Below are positions 1-7,110 of a DNA stretch of 48,873 nucleotides, one piece after another. The stretch is from positions 106,020-154,892 of the forward strand of contig WRIZ01000001.1 in NCBI GenBank assembly GCA_009782475.1. Direction: 5' to 3'. The DNA is from Oscillospiraceae bacterium. GTDB taxonomy: Bacteria > Bacillota > Clostridia > Oscillospirales > UBA929. The translations under genes were made by a program, and so were the position numbers. A model generated the notes under the pieces. That model was not told the origin of the DNA, searched no databases, and worked only from the letters and a program-made list of their open reading frames with translations. The stretch's first letter is position 1. Each line of letters starts with the position of its first letter.

Positions 1-411
1 GTTCAAAACGAACTTCATGTTGTGTATATAAGGCATGAAAATTTGTCGGACGGCACAAGGACGTTTAAGCCCGATACCCGCGGGGCGGAATTGGTGCCGG
101 ATTTGAAGATCGTTTCGGAAAATGTTTTCACCAAGAGCAAAGGAAACGCGCTGACGAGCGAGGCGTTTGCAAACTTTATCCGTAAAGAAGAAATCAATGA
201 GTTTGTCCTGACGGGGGCGGACGCCGTTGCCTGCGTCAAATCGACCAGTTATAACATGACAAAGGCAGGCTATACCGTTACTGTCTTGTCGGATTGCGTC
301 ACTAGTTATGATAAAAGGAAAATTGATGAAATGCTGCGTTACTATGAAAGCAAAGGGTGCAGAGTAATTAGCTTGGAAGACATGGCGGTCTCCGTCACTT
401 CTCCCACTTGA
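1..411 (+). CDS. Isochorismatase-family cysteine hydrolase, 5' truncated by the window edge
   Basis: The frame is open from base 1, so the N-terminus and the first catalytic Asp lie outside the window. What remains (about 136 residues) starts with a beta-strand ending in VVYIRH, typical of the isochorismatase fold. It continues with a Lys-containing segment (FTKSKGNAL) and the family block TGADAVACVKSTSYNMTKAG, in which the Cys of ACV would be the nucleophile. Proteins of this family hydrolyse isochorismate, nicotinamide or other amides in the cytosol; the substrate cannot be told from this fragment. The last six codons and the stop lie inside a 78-bp repeat that is also the 3' end of the nuclease gene at 3017, so the natural C-terminus may have been changed. 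Family assignment is good; function is open. Confidence 0.8.
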   Translation, partial: VQNELHVVYIRHENLSDGTRTFKPDTRGAELVPDLKIVSENVFTKSKGNALTSEAFANFIRKEEINEFVLTGADAVACVKSTSYNMTKAGYTVTVLSDCVTSYDKRKIDEMLRYYESKGCRVISLEDMAVSVTSPT

Positions 412-472
412 CGCACAATGACGTCAACTGATCGGTCAGTTTTGACAAATCGCGGTTAGACCAGCCTTTCGC
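395..472. repeat. 78-bp direct repeat, copy 1 (duplicate of a nuclease gene 3' end)
   Basis: Bases 395-457 are identical to 3017-3079. The match runs on to 472/3094 with only three mismatches (458, 466 and 467) and then stops. Read on the minus strand it encodes the C-terminus of the beta-CASP nuclease (AKGWSNRDLSKLTDQLTS..., ending WEK-stop), here detached from the gene. It also contains the stop codon of the isochorismatase gene. Confidence 0.95.
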
Positions 473-486
473 AATACAAGCCGCTT

Positions 487-1224
487 TTAACGTTTTATGA
501 ATGTATCAAAACCCTCAAAATCACTTGATTTAACAGATGAATAATCAGCATAGAACTGCTTACCTCTTGCATTGTCTAACATCTGTCGGCTGACACTTTC
601 ACCGGCTAATGTGGCGTAAGTTGTTCTGCTTTTGCTGTGTATGCTCCTACCTGAAATCATATTTCGTAATTCAGCTTCCGTTGCGCCGCGGTATTGCGGA
701 ACCGAAGTTCCGTCGGCAAATGGAAATTTATTGTTACCATTATCATAGGTAAAGGTAACAATAAGTACATAGGTTGCAAGGTTTGGATCGTTTGTTTCTA
801 ACAGCCCACCGCCCAAATCTCGTCCGGCTCCAAGAACTCTCTCCGCGTCCACAGGCAAATGCCGCGAAGTGTCTTTATTATACCCGCCTGTAGAAACGAA
901 CCCCGTCACAGGGTCGATGACAGGCACGGCACAGACAAAGTAGTATTCCGGTTTGGGATTGTCCGGTTTGAAATTCATTGCTTCCGACGGATCGAATTGA
1001 AGTTTTTCAAGCAAGGCTTTCGCAATCAGCTGTCTTGCTTCCGCTGCTTTTTGCGCCGAGTCCTCGTGGTTGCCCAACGCTTCAAAAGCGGCGGCGGCTT
1101 CTTCGTATTTGCCGCTGTTAAACAACGCTTCAGCTTCCTCGTATGCTTTTTTATTGGAGTTGCACCCCGCGAGAAGCCCCGCCGTCATAACGGCGATAAG
1201 CAGAATCGCTGTGAGTTTTTTCAT
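487..1224 (-). CDS. Lipoprotein with TPR-like N-terminal repeat, unknown function
   Basis: A 245-residue exported protein. It begins with a classic lipoprotein signal (MKKLTAILLIAVMTAGLLAG, lipobox LLAGC, lipidated Cys at about 21). Residues 27-60 (YEEAEALFNSGKYEEAAAAF) look like one tetratricopeptide-type helix pair, often seen just after the lipobox in clostridial lipoproteins. The remaining 180 residues match no family I recognise. The start has a strong ribosome binding site (GGGGAAGGAAC, then ATG). It is the last gene of a four-gene minus-strand group, and its 5' 75 bases are nearly the same as those of the genes at 1269 and 2660 although the mature parts are unrelated. Likely anchored on the outer face of the membrane. 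Confidence 0.75.
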   Translation of the reverse strand: MKKLTAILLIAVMTAGLLAGCNSNKKAYEEAEALFNSGKYEEAAAAFEALGNHEDSAQKAAEARQLIAKALLEKLQFDPSEAMNFKPDNPKPEYYFVCAVPVIDPVTGFVSTGGYNKDTSRHLPVDAERVLGAGRDLGGGLLETNDPNLATYVLIVTFTYDNGNNKFPFADGTSVPQYRGATEAELRNMISGRSIHSKSRTTYATLAGESVSRQMLDNARGKQFYADYSSVKSSDFEGFDTFIKR

Positions 1225-1238
1225 GGTAATGTTCCTTC
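1162..1238 (-). repeat. Shared ribosome-binding-site and signal-peptide cassette, copy A
   Basis: This stretch holds the ribosome binding site, start codon and lipoprotein signal peptide of the gene at 487-1224. It aligns without gaps to 2906-2983 with about eight differences and is also close to 2052-2129. Similarity ends just after the lipobox Cys. Confidence 0.85.
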
Positions 1239-1268
1239 CCCTGACATAAATATTTTGTAATAATCACT

Positions 1269-2114
1269 CTAATTAACTAAGAAGTCAACAAAAACTGCGA
1301 TTTCGGAACTGTTGAGGAGTGTTGGGAGATACTGCCACGACTTTGCCGAACCCGGCCTTACATTTACGGTGTTTCCCGGGTCTTTGCGTAAAAATGCGTA
1401 ACTGATAAAACTACCCGTTTTAATATCGAACGCTTCAATATCAATCCAGCAAGAATAGGCTTTATGAGAGCCGGTTGTTCCGTAATTCCCGTAAAAAGGG
1501 TACGTTACGCAATAACGTATAACGATGTCTGCGACAATATGATCGCTTGTAAACATGACCCTGCCGTTCCCTTCGTTCCTTATTGCTTTTATCAGAGCGT
1601 CGCTTTGCGGGGACAACTGTGCCTCGCTCAATTCGGAAGCATCCAATATATCCTGCCCATCAATCCCCATTTTCGAGCCGTTCGCCCTTACAACCAAACA
1701 GACGATTTCATCGGAGCTGATATAATTTTGATCGCTTGAAACGCCAGTATCGTTTGACAGCCATACTCCGATAGCGTCATAGAGTTCGGCTTCCGTCCAT
1801 ATCGAAGGGTTTGCTTCATCGTTCGCAAAAGATGGCGGCGGTTTGATCGACGGAGAAGGGGAAGGAAGCGGTATATCGTCATTCCAGTCATCATCCCAGT
1901 TAGCGTCGTCACCGCCAAAATGATCATCGTCATCCGGGAACGAAGTAACATCGGACGGTTCTGCTGGTGCGGGCGTTTCCCGCTCCCACAAAGAAAATGC
2001 AGAGGGGGACGGCGAAGGTGACGCAATCGGTGTCGGCTCCATTCGCCCCCCGCACCCCGCGAACAACCCAGCCGACATAACGGCGATGAGTAAAATTGCT
2101 GTGAATTTTTTCAT
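1269..2114 (-). CDS. Lipoprotein with Pro/Ser and Asp-rich linkers, unknown function
   Basis: The reading frame is open to 2144, but the start is placed at 2114 because that ATG is preceded by GAAAGGAAC and begins the same MKKxTAILLIAVM signal peptide as its neighbours. The protein is 281 residues with lipobox LFAGC. A long low-complexity linker follows (SPSPSPSAF, then an Asp-rich stretch DDDDHFGGDDANWDDDWNDD, then SPSPSIKPPPS). The C-terminal 170 residues probably form a globular extracellular domain; I do not recognise it. The gene follows the frame at 2141 with only 26 bases between stop and start, so the two are probably co-transcribed. The linker suggests the domain is held away from the membrane through the peptidoglycan. 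Confidence 0.7.
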   Translation of the reverse strand: MKKFTAILLIAVMSAGLFAGCGGRMEPTPIASPSPSPSAFSLWERETPAPAEPSDVTSFPDDDDHFGGDDANWDDDWNDDIPLPSPSPSIKPPPSFANDEANPSIWTEAELYDAIGVWLSNDTGVSSDQNYISSDEIVCLVVRANGSKMGIDGQDILDASELSEAQLSPQSDALIKAIRNEGNGRVMFTSDHIVADIVIRYCVTYPFYGNYGTTGSHKAYSCWIDIEAFDIKTGSFISYAFLRKDPGNTVNVRPGSAKSWQYLPTLLNSSEIAVFVDFLVN

Positions 2115-2129
2115 GGTTAGTGTTCCTTT
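2052..2129 (-). repeat. Shared ribosome-binding-site and signal-peptide cassette, copy B
   Basis: Second copy of the 5' cassette, covering the ribosome binding site and signal peptide of the gene at 1269-2114. It is the most diverged of the three copies but keeps the same length and the same protein pattern (MKKFTAILLIAVMSAGLFAG). Confidence 0.8.
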
Positions 2130-2140
2130 CAATAAAATTA

Positions 2141-2632
2141 TCATTTCACCTTAACGAACTCATATACCTGTTTATATGAACTGTCATTATAGGTGCTGTG
2201 AACATCAAAATACAATATATCATTCTTCATTGACCCTTCGTAAGTAATGGGATAAATTCCTCTTTGAAATACGATTGTAAGTTCCGGCAGTTGAGTTGTG
2301 CTTCCGTCAGCGGCAACCGATACGCCTGAACTATGTTGAAAGAAGGTACTCTTCATCATATTTTTATTGTATCCGCTGTTCAATTCTCTGTAAGCATCTT
2401 CCGCAGTCATTTTACTGTCACCAGAAATATAATCTGCCCGTCCGCTTTCGTAAAACCGTATATAACCAACGGCTGTGTTTGAAATGCTCGTTCTCCTTTC
2501 TTGATATACGCCATCAATCCTGATGTTTGTACCTTCCATATATTTAGGTTGGCTGCTAAGCCACACAAACACCCCCGCCCCTATCGCAACAATAAGTATG
2601 ACAGATGCAATGATAATGATTTTCTTTTTCAC
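2141..2632 (-). CDS. Small membrane-anchored extracellular protein, unknown function
   Basis: A 163-residue protein with a single N-terminal membrane segment (about residues 4-25, IIIIASVILIVAIGAGVFVW) preceded by MKKK. It has no lipobox Cys, so it is probably held by an uncleaved signal anchor. The rest (from about residue 28) is predicted to be outside the cell and rich in Tyr, Ser and Thr, with a beta-like pattern. I recognise no family. It lies between two lipoprotein genes on the same strand, 27 bases from the gene at 2660 and 26 bases from the gene at 1269, so an operon is likely. Its 5' end does not carry the cassette shared by the other three genes of the islet. Confidence 0.65.
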   Translation of the reverse strand: MKKKIIIIASVILIVAIGAGVFVWLSSQPKYMEGTNIRIDGVYQERRTSISNTAVGYIRFYESGRADYISGDSKMTAEDAYRELNSGYNKNMMKSTFFQHSSGVSVAADGSTTQLPELTIVFQRGIYPITYEGSMKNDILYFDVHSTYNDSSYKQVYEFVKVK

Positions 2633-2659
2633 AATAAACCCTTCTTTACTTTATAATAA

Positions 2660-2968
2660 TCAATCTGCTTTTACATACTCTGCCGCTTTGTCATCACCTA
2701 AGTAAATCGTCCCGTTTTTGTACGAGCAAGCAGTAGTCATGCTTAGACTGCCTGTGCTATCTAAAGTGACCGTGCCATCGTCCGAGAGTGTATACGTAAA
2801 ATGAAAATCATTAAAATACGACAGATAGAACTTGTTGCCTTCGATAATGATATAATCATTAGAATCCCTTAACTCATAGCGTCCGTCTGGAATGCTGTTG
2901 CCACCGCATCCCGTGAGAAGCCCCGCCGTCATAACGGCGATAAGTAAAATTGCTGTGATCTTTTTCAT
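2660..2968 (-). CDS. Small lipoprotein, unknown function
   Basis: A 102-residue protein with the signal peptide MKKITAILLIAVMTAGLLTG and lipobox LLTGC. The mature part (about 80 residues) alternates polar and hydrophobic residues (GRYELRDSNDYIIIEGNKFY, and later FTYTLSDDGTVTLDSTGSLS). This looks like a small beta-barrel or META/DUF-type beta domain that many clostridial lipoproteins carry, but no family can be named. It is the first gene of the four-gene group. Its 5' 78 bases closely match those of the gene at 487. Upstream, the direct repeat and the nuclease stop codon lie 48 bases away, with no clear terminator between. Confidence 0.7.
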   Translation of the reverse strand: MKKITAILLIAVMTAGLLTGCGGNSIPDGRYELRDSNDYIIIEGNKFYLSYFNDFHFTYTLSDDGTVTLDSTGSLSMTTACSYKNGTIYLGDDKAAEYVKAD

Positions 2969-2983
2969 GGTAATGTTCCTTTC
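2906..2983 (-). repeat. Shared ribosome-binding-site and signal-peptide cassette, copy C
   Basis: Third copy of the 5' cassette, closest to copy A (1162-1238). It covers GAAAGGAAC, the start codon and the whole signal peptide of the gene at 2660-2968. Confidence 0.85.
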
Positions 2984-3016
2984 TCAACCATAAAGCTAGG
3001 GGGTTGTGACCCGCAC

Positions 3017-3094
3017 TCACTTCTCCCACTTGACGCACAATGACGTCAACTGATCGGTCAGTTTTGACAAATCGCGGTTTGACCAGCTCTTCGC
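3017..3094. repeat. 78-bp direct repeat, copy 2 (in place at the nuclease gene 3' end)
   Basis: This copy is the functional 3' end of the nuclease gene, starting exactly at its stop codon. Copy 1 is at 395-472, 2,622 bases away in the same orientation. The two copies bracket the four-gene lipoprotein islet. Confidence 0.95.
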
Positions 3095-4621
3095 GCCGCC
3101 GACCAAAGAGGCGAGACGCTGCTGGACGGTGAGCAAACGCACAAAAGAGGGGGACATCGTCCCGCTCTTTTTCTTGAGCGACGGACGGAGCGGCGTCCCG
3201 GCGTCCAATTCGGCGTCGGCCGCCAAATCCCAAACCGCACTGTATTCGGGGACGGCCGTTTCGCAATTCAGTTCATTTTGAAGCAAATCGGCAAAAATAT
3301 CGCAGACCGACGATTCGCCGTGTACGATAAAGACGCGTTTAGGCGTAGGTGTAAACCCTTTGACCCATTCGAGCATTTGTGACTGGTCGGCGTGGCCGCT
3401 GATCCCGGTCAGCCGGACGATCTCGCTTTTCACAAAAACCGTTTCGCCGAAGAGGCGGAGCTCGGTCGCCCCTTCGAGCAGGGCGCGCCCGACGGTTCCG
3501 TGGGCTTGATAGCCGGTGAAGGCAATGGTGCTGTCCTTGCGCCAAAGGTTGTGCTTGAGATGGTGGCGGATGCGCCCGGCGTCGCACATCCCCGACGCCG
3601 AAAGGATGACGACCGGTTCTTTGATGAAGTTGATGGCTTTGGAATCCTCGGCCGTCAGGGAGAGTTTCAACCCGTCGAAACCGATGGGGTTGACTTTCCG
3701 GCGCAGCAGGGAGAGGGCTTCTTCATCGTAGCAGGCGTCCTGATGCCGCATGAATACCGTGGTCGCCTCGTTGGCCAGCGGGCTGTCGACATAGACGGAA
3801 AACCCGTCATGCCCGCGCACCAAACCGCGTTCTTTGATCTGACGCAGAAAATACAGCATCTCCTGCGTCCGCCCCACCGCAAAAGCCGGGATGACCACGT
3901 TGCCGCCGCGGTCAAAGGTGCGCTGGATGACCCCGGCCAGCTCGGCCGCGTAGTCGGTCTCGGTCGGCGCGTCATGAAGGCGGTCGCCGTAGGTGGCCTC
4001 GGTGACGACGTAATCGGCTTCCTCGATGATTTCCGGGTTGCGCAGCAGCGGCTGGCGGGCGTTGCCGATGTCGCCCGAGAAAACGATTTTCTTCTTGACG
4101 CCGCTTTCGTCCGCCCACACCTCGATGCAAGCCGACCCGAGCAGATGGCCGATGTCGCGGAACCGGGCGGTCAGCCCGGGCGCGAGTGTGACAACCTGCC
4201 CGTATTCGCAGGGGATGAAGTCGGCGATCACGGCGTCGGCGTCGGCAATGGTATAGAGCGGCTCGACCACCGGACGCCCCGAACGCTGGGCTTTGCGGTT
4301 GTGCCATTCGGCGTCGGTTTCCTGAATATGCGCCGAATCGCGCAGCATGATGGACGAGAGGTCGCAGGTCGGCGGCGTTGCGTAAATCTTACCCCGGAAC
4401 CCCAGCTTTTTCAGCAGAGGCAGCCGCCCGGCGTGATCGATATGGGCGTGCGTCAGCAGCACGAAGTCAACGTCCCCGGCCGGCACGGGAAACCGAAGAG
4501 GCAGCTCCTCATCCGACCCCTGCGGCAACCCGCAGTCGATGAATATCTTGCGCCCGCAAGCCTCCAAATAATGGCAGCTCCCTGTGACTTCACGCGCCGC
4601 GCCGTAGAAGGAGAGTTTCAT
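3017..4621 (-). CDS. Metallo-beta-lactamase fold beta-CASP RNA exonuclease (YSH1/CPSF-like, COG1236)
   Basis: A 534-residue cytosolic protein. The N-terminal zinc site is clear: H58-A-H60-I-D62-H63 (LTHAHIDHAG), then a His in DIGHLLGSACIEV and the Asp of FSGDIGN. A beta-CASP insert follows with the family block NVVIPAFAVGRTQEMLYFLR. The motif GMCDAGRIRHHLKHNL and the C-terminal block RVFIVHGE (RMMBL region) complete the set of beta-CASP motifs. Proteins of this group cut or trim RNA in bacteria and archaea; the target here is unknown. About 70 residues after the RMMBL region are not part of the core fold, and the last 26 are encoded by the 78-bp repeat. The neighbouring gene at 4626 ends 4 bases before the start, so the two are probably co-transcribed. 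Confidence 0.9.
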   Translation of the reverse strand: MKLSFYGAAREVTGSCHYLEACGRKIFIDCGLPQGSDEELPLRFPVPAGDVDFVLLTHAHIDHAGRLPLLKKLGFRGKIYATPPTCDLSSIMLRDSAHIQETDAEWHNRKAQRSGRPVVEPLYTIADADAVIADFIPCEYGQVVTLAPGLTARFRDIGHLLGSACIEVWADESGVKKKIVFSGDIGNARQPLLRNPEIIEEADYVVTEATYGDRLHDAPTETDYAAELAGVIQRTFDRGGNVVIPAFAVGRTQEMLYFLRQIKERGLVRGHDGFSVYVDSPLANEATTVFMRHQDACYDEEALSLLRRKVNPIGFDGLKLSLTAEDSKAINFIKEPVVILSASGMCDAGRIRHHLKHNLWRKDSTIAFTGYQAHGTVGRALLEGATELRLFGETVFVKSEIVRLTGISGHADQSQMLEWVKGFTPTPKRVFIVHGESSVCDIFADLLQNELNCETAVPEYSAVWDLAADAELDAGTPLRPSLKKKSGTMSPSFVRLLTVQQRLASLVGGAKSWSNRDLSKLTDQLTSLCVKWEK

Positions 4622-4625
4622 AGGT

Positions 4626-5018
4626 TTATTCCTCCGGTTTTAACAGTAATAATCGCGCCATCGCCTCTTTGTGGTTTTCGTGCATATCCACCCACGCAAG
4701 ATAGTGCCCGCACGGAAAATCGCCGCACTCGCCGCAATGGCTAATCTGCTTTTCCTCGCAGCATTCACGGAAGTCAACGCTGCCGCATCCGCATTTCCAA
4801 AAGCAATCGTCCGTAATATCCCAGCAGCCCTTGCACAACGGGGCTTTCTTCATCACCGCTTCGACCCCTTCGCCTTCCCCGATCCAACCCTGACTTTTGA
4901 ACCACCCAGCCAGCAACTCAGCCGCTTTCAAGTCCTGTTTCATGGTAACCTTGTATTGGGCGCACTCGCCGCAGTCAACGCCGCAGGCCGCCAATTTCAG
5001 CTTGCTCACATCAATCAT
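4626..5018 (-). CDS. DUF3795-type cysteine-rich protein
   Basis: A 130-residue cytosolic protein rich in Cys in paired clusters: ACGVDCGECAQYK near the N-terminus, PLCKGCWD in the middle, and CFWKCGCGSVDFRECC plus HCGECGDFPCGHY towards the end. This spacing fits the DUF3795 family, small proteins thought to bind zinc and of unknown function in anaerobes. Its start codon overlaps the stop of the GH43 gene by four bases (5015-5018), indicating translational coupling to that gene. The pairing with a xylosidase is probably an operon accident rather than a shared pathway. Confidence 0.8.
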   Translation of the reverse strand: MIDVSKLKLAACGVDCGECAQYKVTMKQDLKAAELLAGWFKSQGWIGEGEGVEAVMKKAPLCKGCWDITDDCFWKCGCGSVDFRECCEEKQISHCGECGDFPCGHYLAWVDMHENHKEAMARLLLLKPEE

Positions 5019-6565
5019 CCCGGGATATACTCAAACCCGTAAAAATCCGCGTACGAGCTGTAATCGTTCATGTCCACGGTCGACATCCCTACAAAAGCCC
5101 CGGTGAAGCCCAGGGTGTCGTATTCGTCGGACAGAACGGTCGTGTCGCAGACATAATCTATATCGGTATAGTTCACACCGTCCAGCGAATACGCGAAAAC
5201 CGCGTCTTTGCCTTTGACCGTCAGTTTCAAATGCACAATACCATCCCCGACCGGGATCTCTTTGACCGGCAGGGAGAACTCGCCTTTGTCGTTGACGATC
5301 AGCCCGGCGCAGAACCCGTTGTTGGCTTCGTCGAACGCCACCCGCAGGAAATAATGGTTGCGTTCGTTGTAGCGGTAGAGCAGCCCGGCCATCTTTTGAA
5401 AGCTCTTGGCGGTGATTTTGACCGACGTCTTGGCGGTGAAATTGAAGTCGGTTTGGCGGCGGACGAGGATGTTTTGCCCGAAAACGCAGATGGGGGACGT
5501 TCCGCCGTATAGACGCAGCGAACCGTCGCCGTTCACCTCAACTTTGGCCGGGGAGCGCACCGACTGGAAATCGAGCTGGAATTGCTTGCTGTTGAAGTCA
5601 TATTTCACCGCTTTGGGCGGGAGCTGTTCGCCGTAACCGCCGAAGGTCTCGTCCATGATCAAGGTTTTGTTCTTGATATACGGCCAATCATTCTCCCAAA
5701 CGATCTCGTTGATCGACGTCTCGCGCCCCAGCGGGCAGAAACGGGTGCCGGGCAGGGGACGGCCGCACAGGCAGGCGTACCACCATCTGCCGTCGGCGGC
5801 CTGCGCGATGGCTCCGTGGCCTGTCTTTTGAATGGGTGCGGAAGGAGCGTCCTTGGCGGTGACAAGGTAGGTGTTGGGGTGCATCTCATAAGGGCCTTCC
5901 AAGCTGCGCGAACGCGCCACCGTTTGGGCGTGATCGTACACTGTCCCGCCTTCGGCGGTGAAGAGGTAATACCAGCCGTTGATTTGATAGATATGCGGGG
6001 CTTCCACCCAGCCGAGCTCGCTTCCCTTGAAAATCTTCACCGGGTCGGCGATCGGGGTGAGTTTGTCCGGGTCGAGCTCGGTCAGCAGGATGCCGGTAAA
6101 CTGTTCCGGCCCCACCGGCTTGCGATAGTCCCACTCCATGCTGACGAAATATTTGCGTCCATCTTCGGCGTGATAGAGCGACGGGTCGAATCCCGAGCAG
6201 TTGACAAAGACCGGATCGCTCCACGGCCCCTCGACGGACTTGGCTTTGGTTATGTAGTTGGGTGTATCCTTATAGGCTCCCGAGTCCCAGCTTTTGACGT
6301 CGGTATAGACCAAATAGAACCATCCCTTGTCATAAGTCAGACAAGGAGCCCAAATGCCGCCGGAGCAGGGGTTGCCTTCCATCCACAGCAGATTTTGCCG
6401 GTCAAGGGGATGGCTGACGGTTTCCCAGTTGGCGAGGTCTTTCGACGCCGAAATGCGCACGCCGGGATAATACTCAAAGGTGGAGTTGGCGATGTAAAAC
6501 GTGCCGTCCGCGTAACAGAGGGACGGGTCGGCATGGAATCCGGTCAGAACGGGATTTTTGATCAT
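5015..6565 (-). CDS. Glycoside hydrolase family 43 beta-xylosidase
   Basis: A 516-residue protein without a signal peptide, so it acts inside the cell on imported xylo-oligosaccharides. The five-blade catalytic domain (about 1-310) keeps the three GH43 acids: general base D13 (GFHADPSL), pKa-modulating D127 (SGFDPSLYH) and general acid E188 (GWVEAPHIY). The block KTGHGAIAQAADGRWWYACL is typical of beta-xylosidases of this family. The C-terminal 200 residues form the usual beta-sandwich that closes the active site. An alpha-L-arabinofuranosidase activity cannot be excluded. The gene diverges from the BlaI-type repressor gene and shares its 143-base control region. Its ribosome binding site is AAGGAGG. 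Confidence 0.92.
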   Translation of the reverse strand: MIKNPVLTGFHADPSLCYADGTFYIANSTFEYYPGVRISASKDLANWETVSHPLDRQNLLWMEGNPCSGGIWAPCLTYDKGWFYLVYTDVKSWDSGAYKDTPNYITKAKSVEGPWSDPVFVNCSGFDPSLYHAEDGRKYFVSMEWDYRKPVGPEQFTGILLTELDPDKLTPIADPVKIFKGSELGWVEAPHIYQINGWYYLFTAEGGTVYDHAQTVARSRSLEGPYEMHPNTYLVTAKDAPSAPIQKTGHGAIAQAADGRWWYACLCGRPLPGTRFCPLGRETSINEIVWENDWPYIKNKTLIMDETFGGYGEQLPPKAVKYDFNSKQFQLDFQSVRSPAKVEVNGDGSLRLYGGTSPICVFGQNILVRRQTDFNFTAKTSVKITAKSFQKMAGLLYRYNERNHYFLRVAFDEANNGFCAGLIVNDKGEFSLPVKEIPVGDGIVHLKLTVKGKDAVFAYSLDGVNYTDIDYVCDTTVLSDEYDTLGFTGAFVGMSTVDMNDYSSYADFYGFEYIPG

Positions 6566-6594
6566 GGGGTCTGCCTCCTTACTCTTTGCTTTTC

Positions 6595-6623
6595 AGTTTA
6601 CCATCTTTGCCTTTATGATGCAA
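6595..6623 (-). promoter_or_regulatory. Sigma-A-type promoter of the GH43 gene
   Basis: On the minus strand TTGCAT (6618-6623) is separated by 17 bases from TAAACT (6595-6600), about 30 bases before the GH43 start. It is divergent from the promoter at 6644-6672, with only 20 bases between the two -35 elements. Confidence 0.55.
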
Positions 6624-6643
6624 CCCGGCGGCGGGGGTTATCC

Positions 6644-6672
6644 TTGACAAATTTATAAGAATCGTTTATAAT
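6644..6672 (+). promoter_or_regulatory. Consensus sigma-A promoter of the blaI-like operon, with candidate operator
   Basis: TTGACA (6644-6649), a 17-base spacer and TATAAT (6667-6672) match the consensus exactly. Within it, TTATAA occurs twice (6654-6659 and 6666-6671), centred 12 bases apart and overlapping the -10. This is a place where BlaI-family operators often sit, but the usual TACA/TGTA half-sites are absent. A perfect palindrome TTTCATGAAA (6687-6696) lies between the promoter and the start codon. A perfect promoter fits a gene that is held off by a repressor. Confidence 0.75.
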
Positions 6673-6708
6673 CACCTTGCCGAACATTTCATGAAAGGGT
6701 GATCGCCG

Positions 6709-7110
6709 GTGCCGGAGTATATACGTATGCCGGAGGCAGAATTTGAGGTTATGCAGATCGTCTGGTCTCAGTTTCCACCCATTTCGTCCATATCGGTCAC
6801 AGGCTTGCAGCATAAGTGGAAGCACCAAACGGTGCTGACCCTGCTGACCCGTCTGACCAAACGGGGCTATTTATCGAGCGAAAAACTGGGGAAAGACCGA
6901 TTTTACACCCCCACGGTATCACAGGAAGACTATTTAGCCATGGAAACGGGATATTTTATGCGGAAATTTCATCAAAACTCCCTAACCGGTTTGATGAGCG
7001 CGCTGTATTCAGACAAAAGGCCAAGCGATGAAGAGCTTCAAAAAATGGAAGATTGGCTGCTGGCAAAAAAGCAGAAAGACGAGGACGGTCATGCGCGGGA
7101 TATTCCTTAA
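6709..7110 (+). CDS. BlaI/MecI/CopY-family transcriptional repressor
   Basis: A 133-residue protein with the family's N-terminal winged helix (about 5-75). The motifs are MPEAEFEVMQIVW, the recognition helix region HKWKHQTVLTLLTRLTKRGY and the wing EKLGKDRFYTPTV. The C-terminal part (80-125) corresponds to the dimerisation helices, which in BlaI and MecI also hold the cleavage site. The start is a GTG at 6709 preceded by GAAAGGGTGATC; the next in-frame ATG is seven codons in and lacks a ribosome binding site. The stop overlaps the start of the M56-GH10 receptor gene by 20 bases, the same coupled order often seen for BlaI-family repressors with BlaR1-like partners. It probably represses its own operon and perhaps the divergent xylosidase gene. 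Confidence 0.9.
   Translation: MPEYIRMPEAEFEVMQIVWSQFPPISSISVTGLQHKWKHQTVLTLLTRLTKRGYLSSEKLGKDRFYTPTVSQEDYLAMETGYFMRKFHQNSLTGLMSALYSDKRPSDEELQKMEDWLLAKKQKDEDGHARDIP

Noticed and set aside
3017-3094. Spo0E-like reading of the repeat-encoded C-terminus (LSKLTDQLTSLCVKW)
   Set aside because: It faintly recalls the Spo0E phosphatase helix but lacks the SQELD signature, and the stretch is only the tail of the nuclease.
3392-4744. Long open frame on the plus strand (about 450 codons)
   Set aside because: It lies antisense to the beta-CASP nuclease and DUF3795 genes, which have clear motifs. Its product is Arg/Gly/Val-rich with no domain, as expected from the shadow of a GC-rich gene.
7028-7090. 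Earlier start for the M56-GH10 receptor
   Set aside because: These codons are inside the repressor gene and encode a basic, non-hydrophobic stretch. The ATG at 7091 has a ribosome binding site and begins directly at the first membrane segment.
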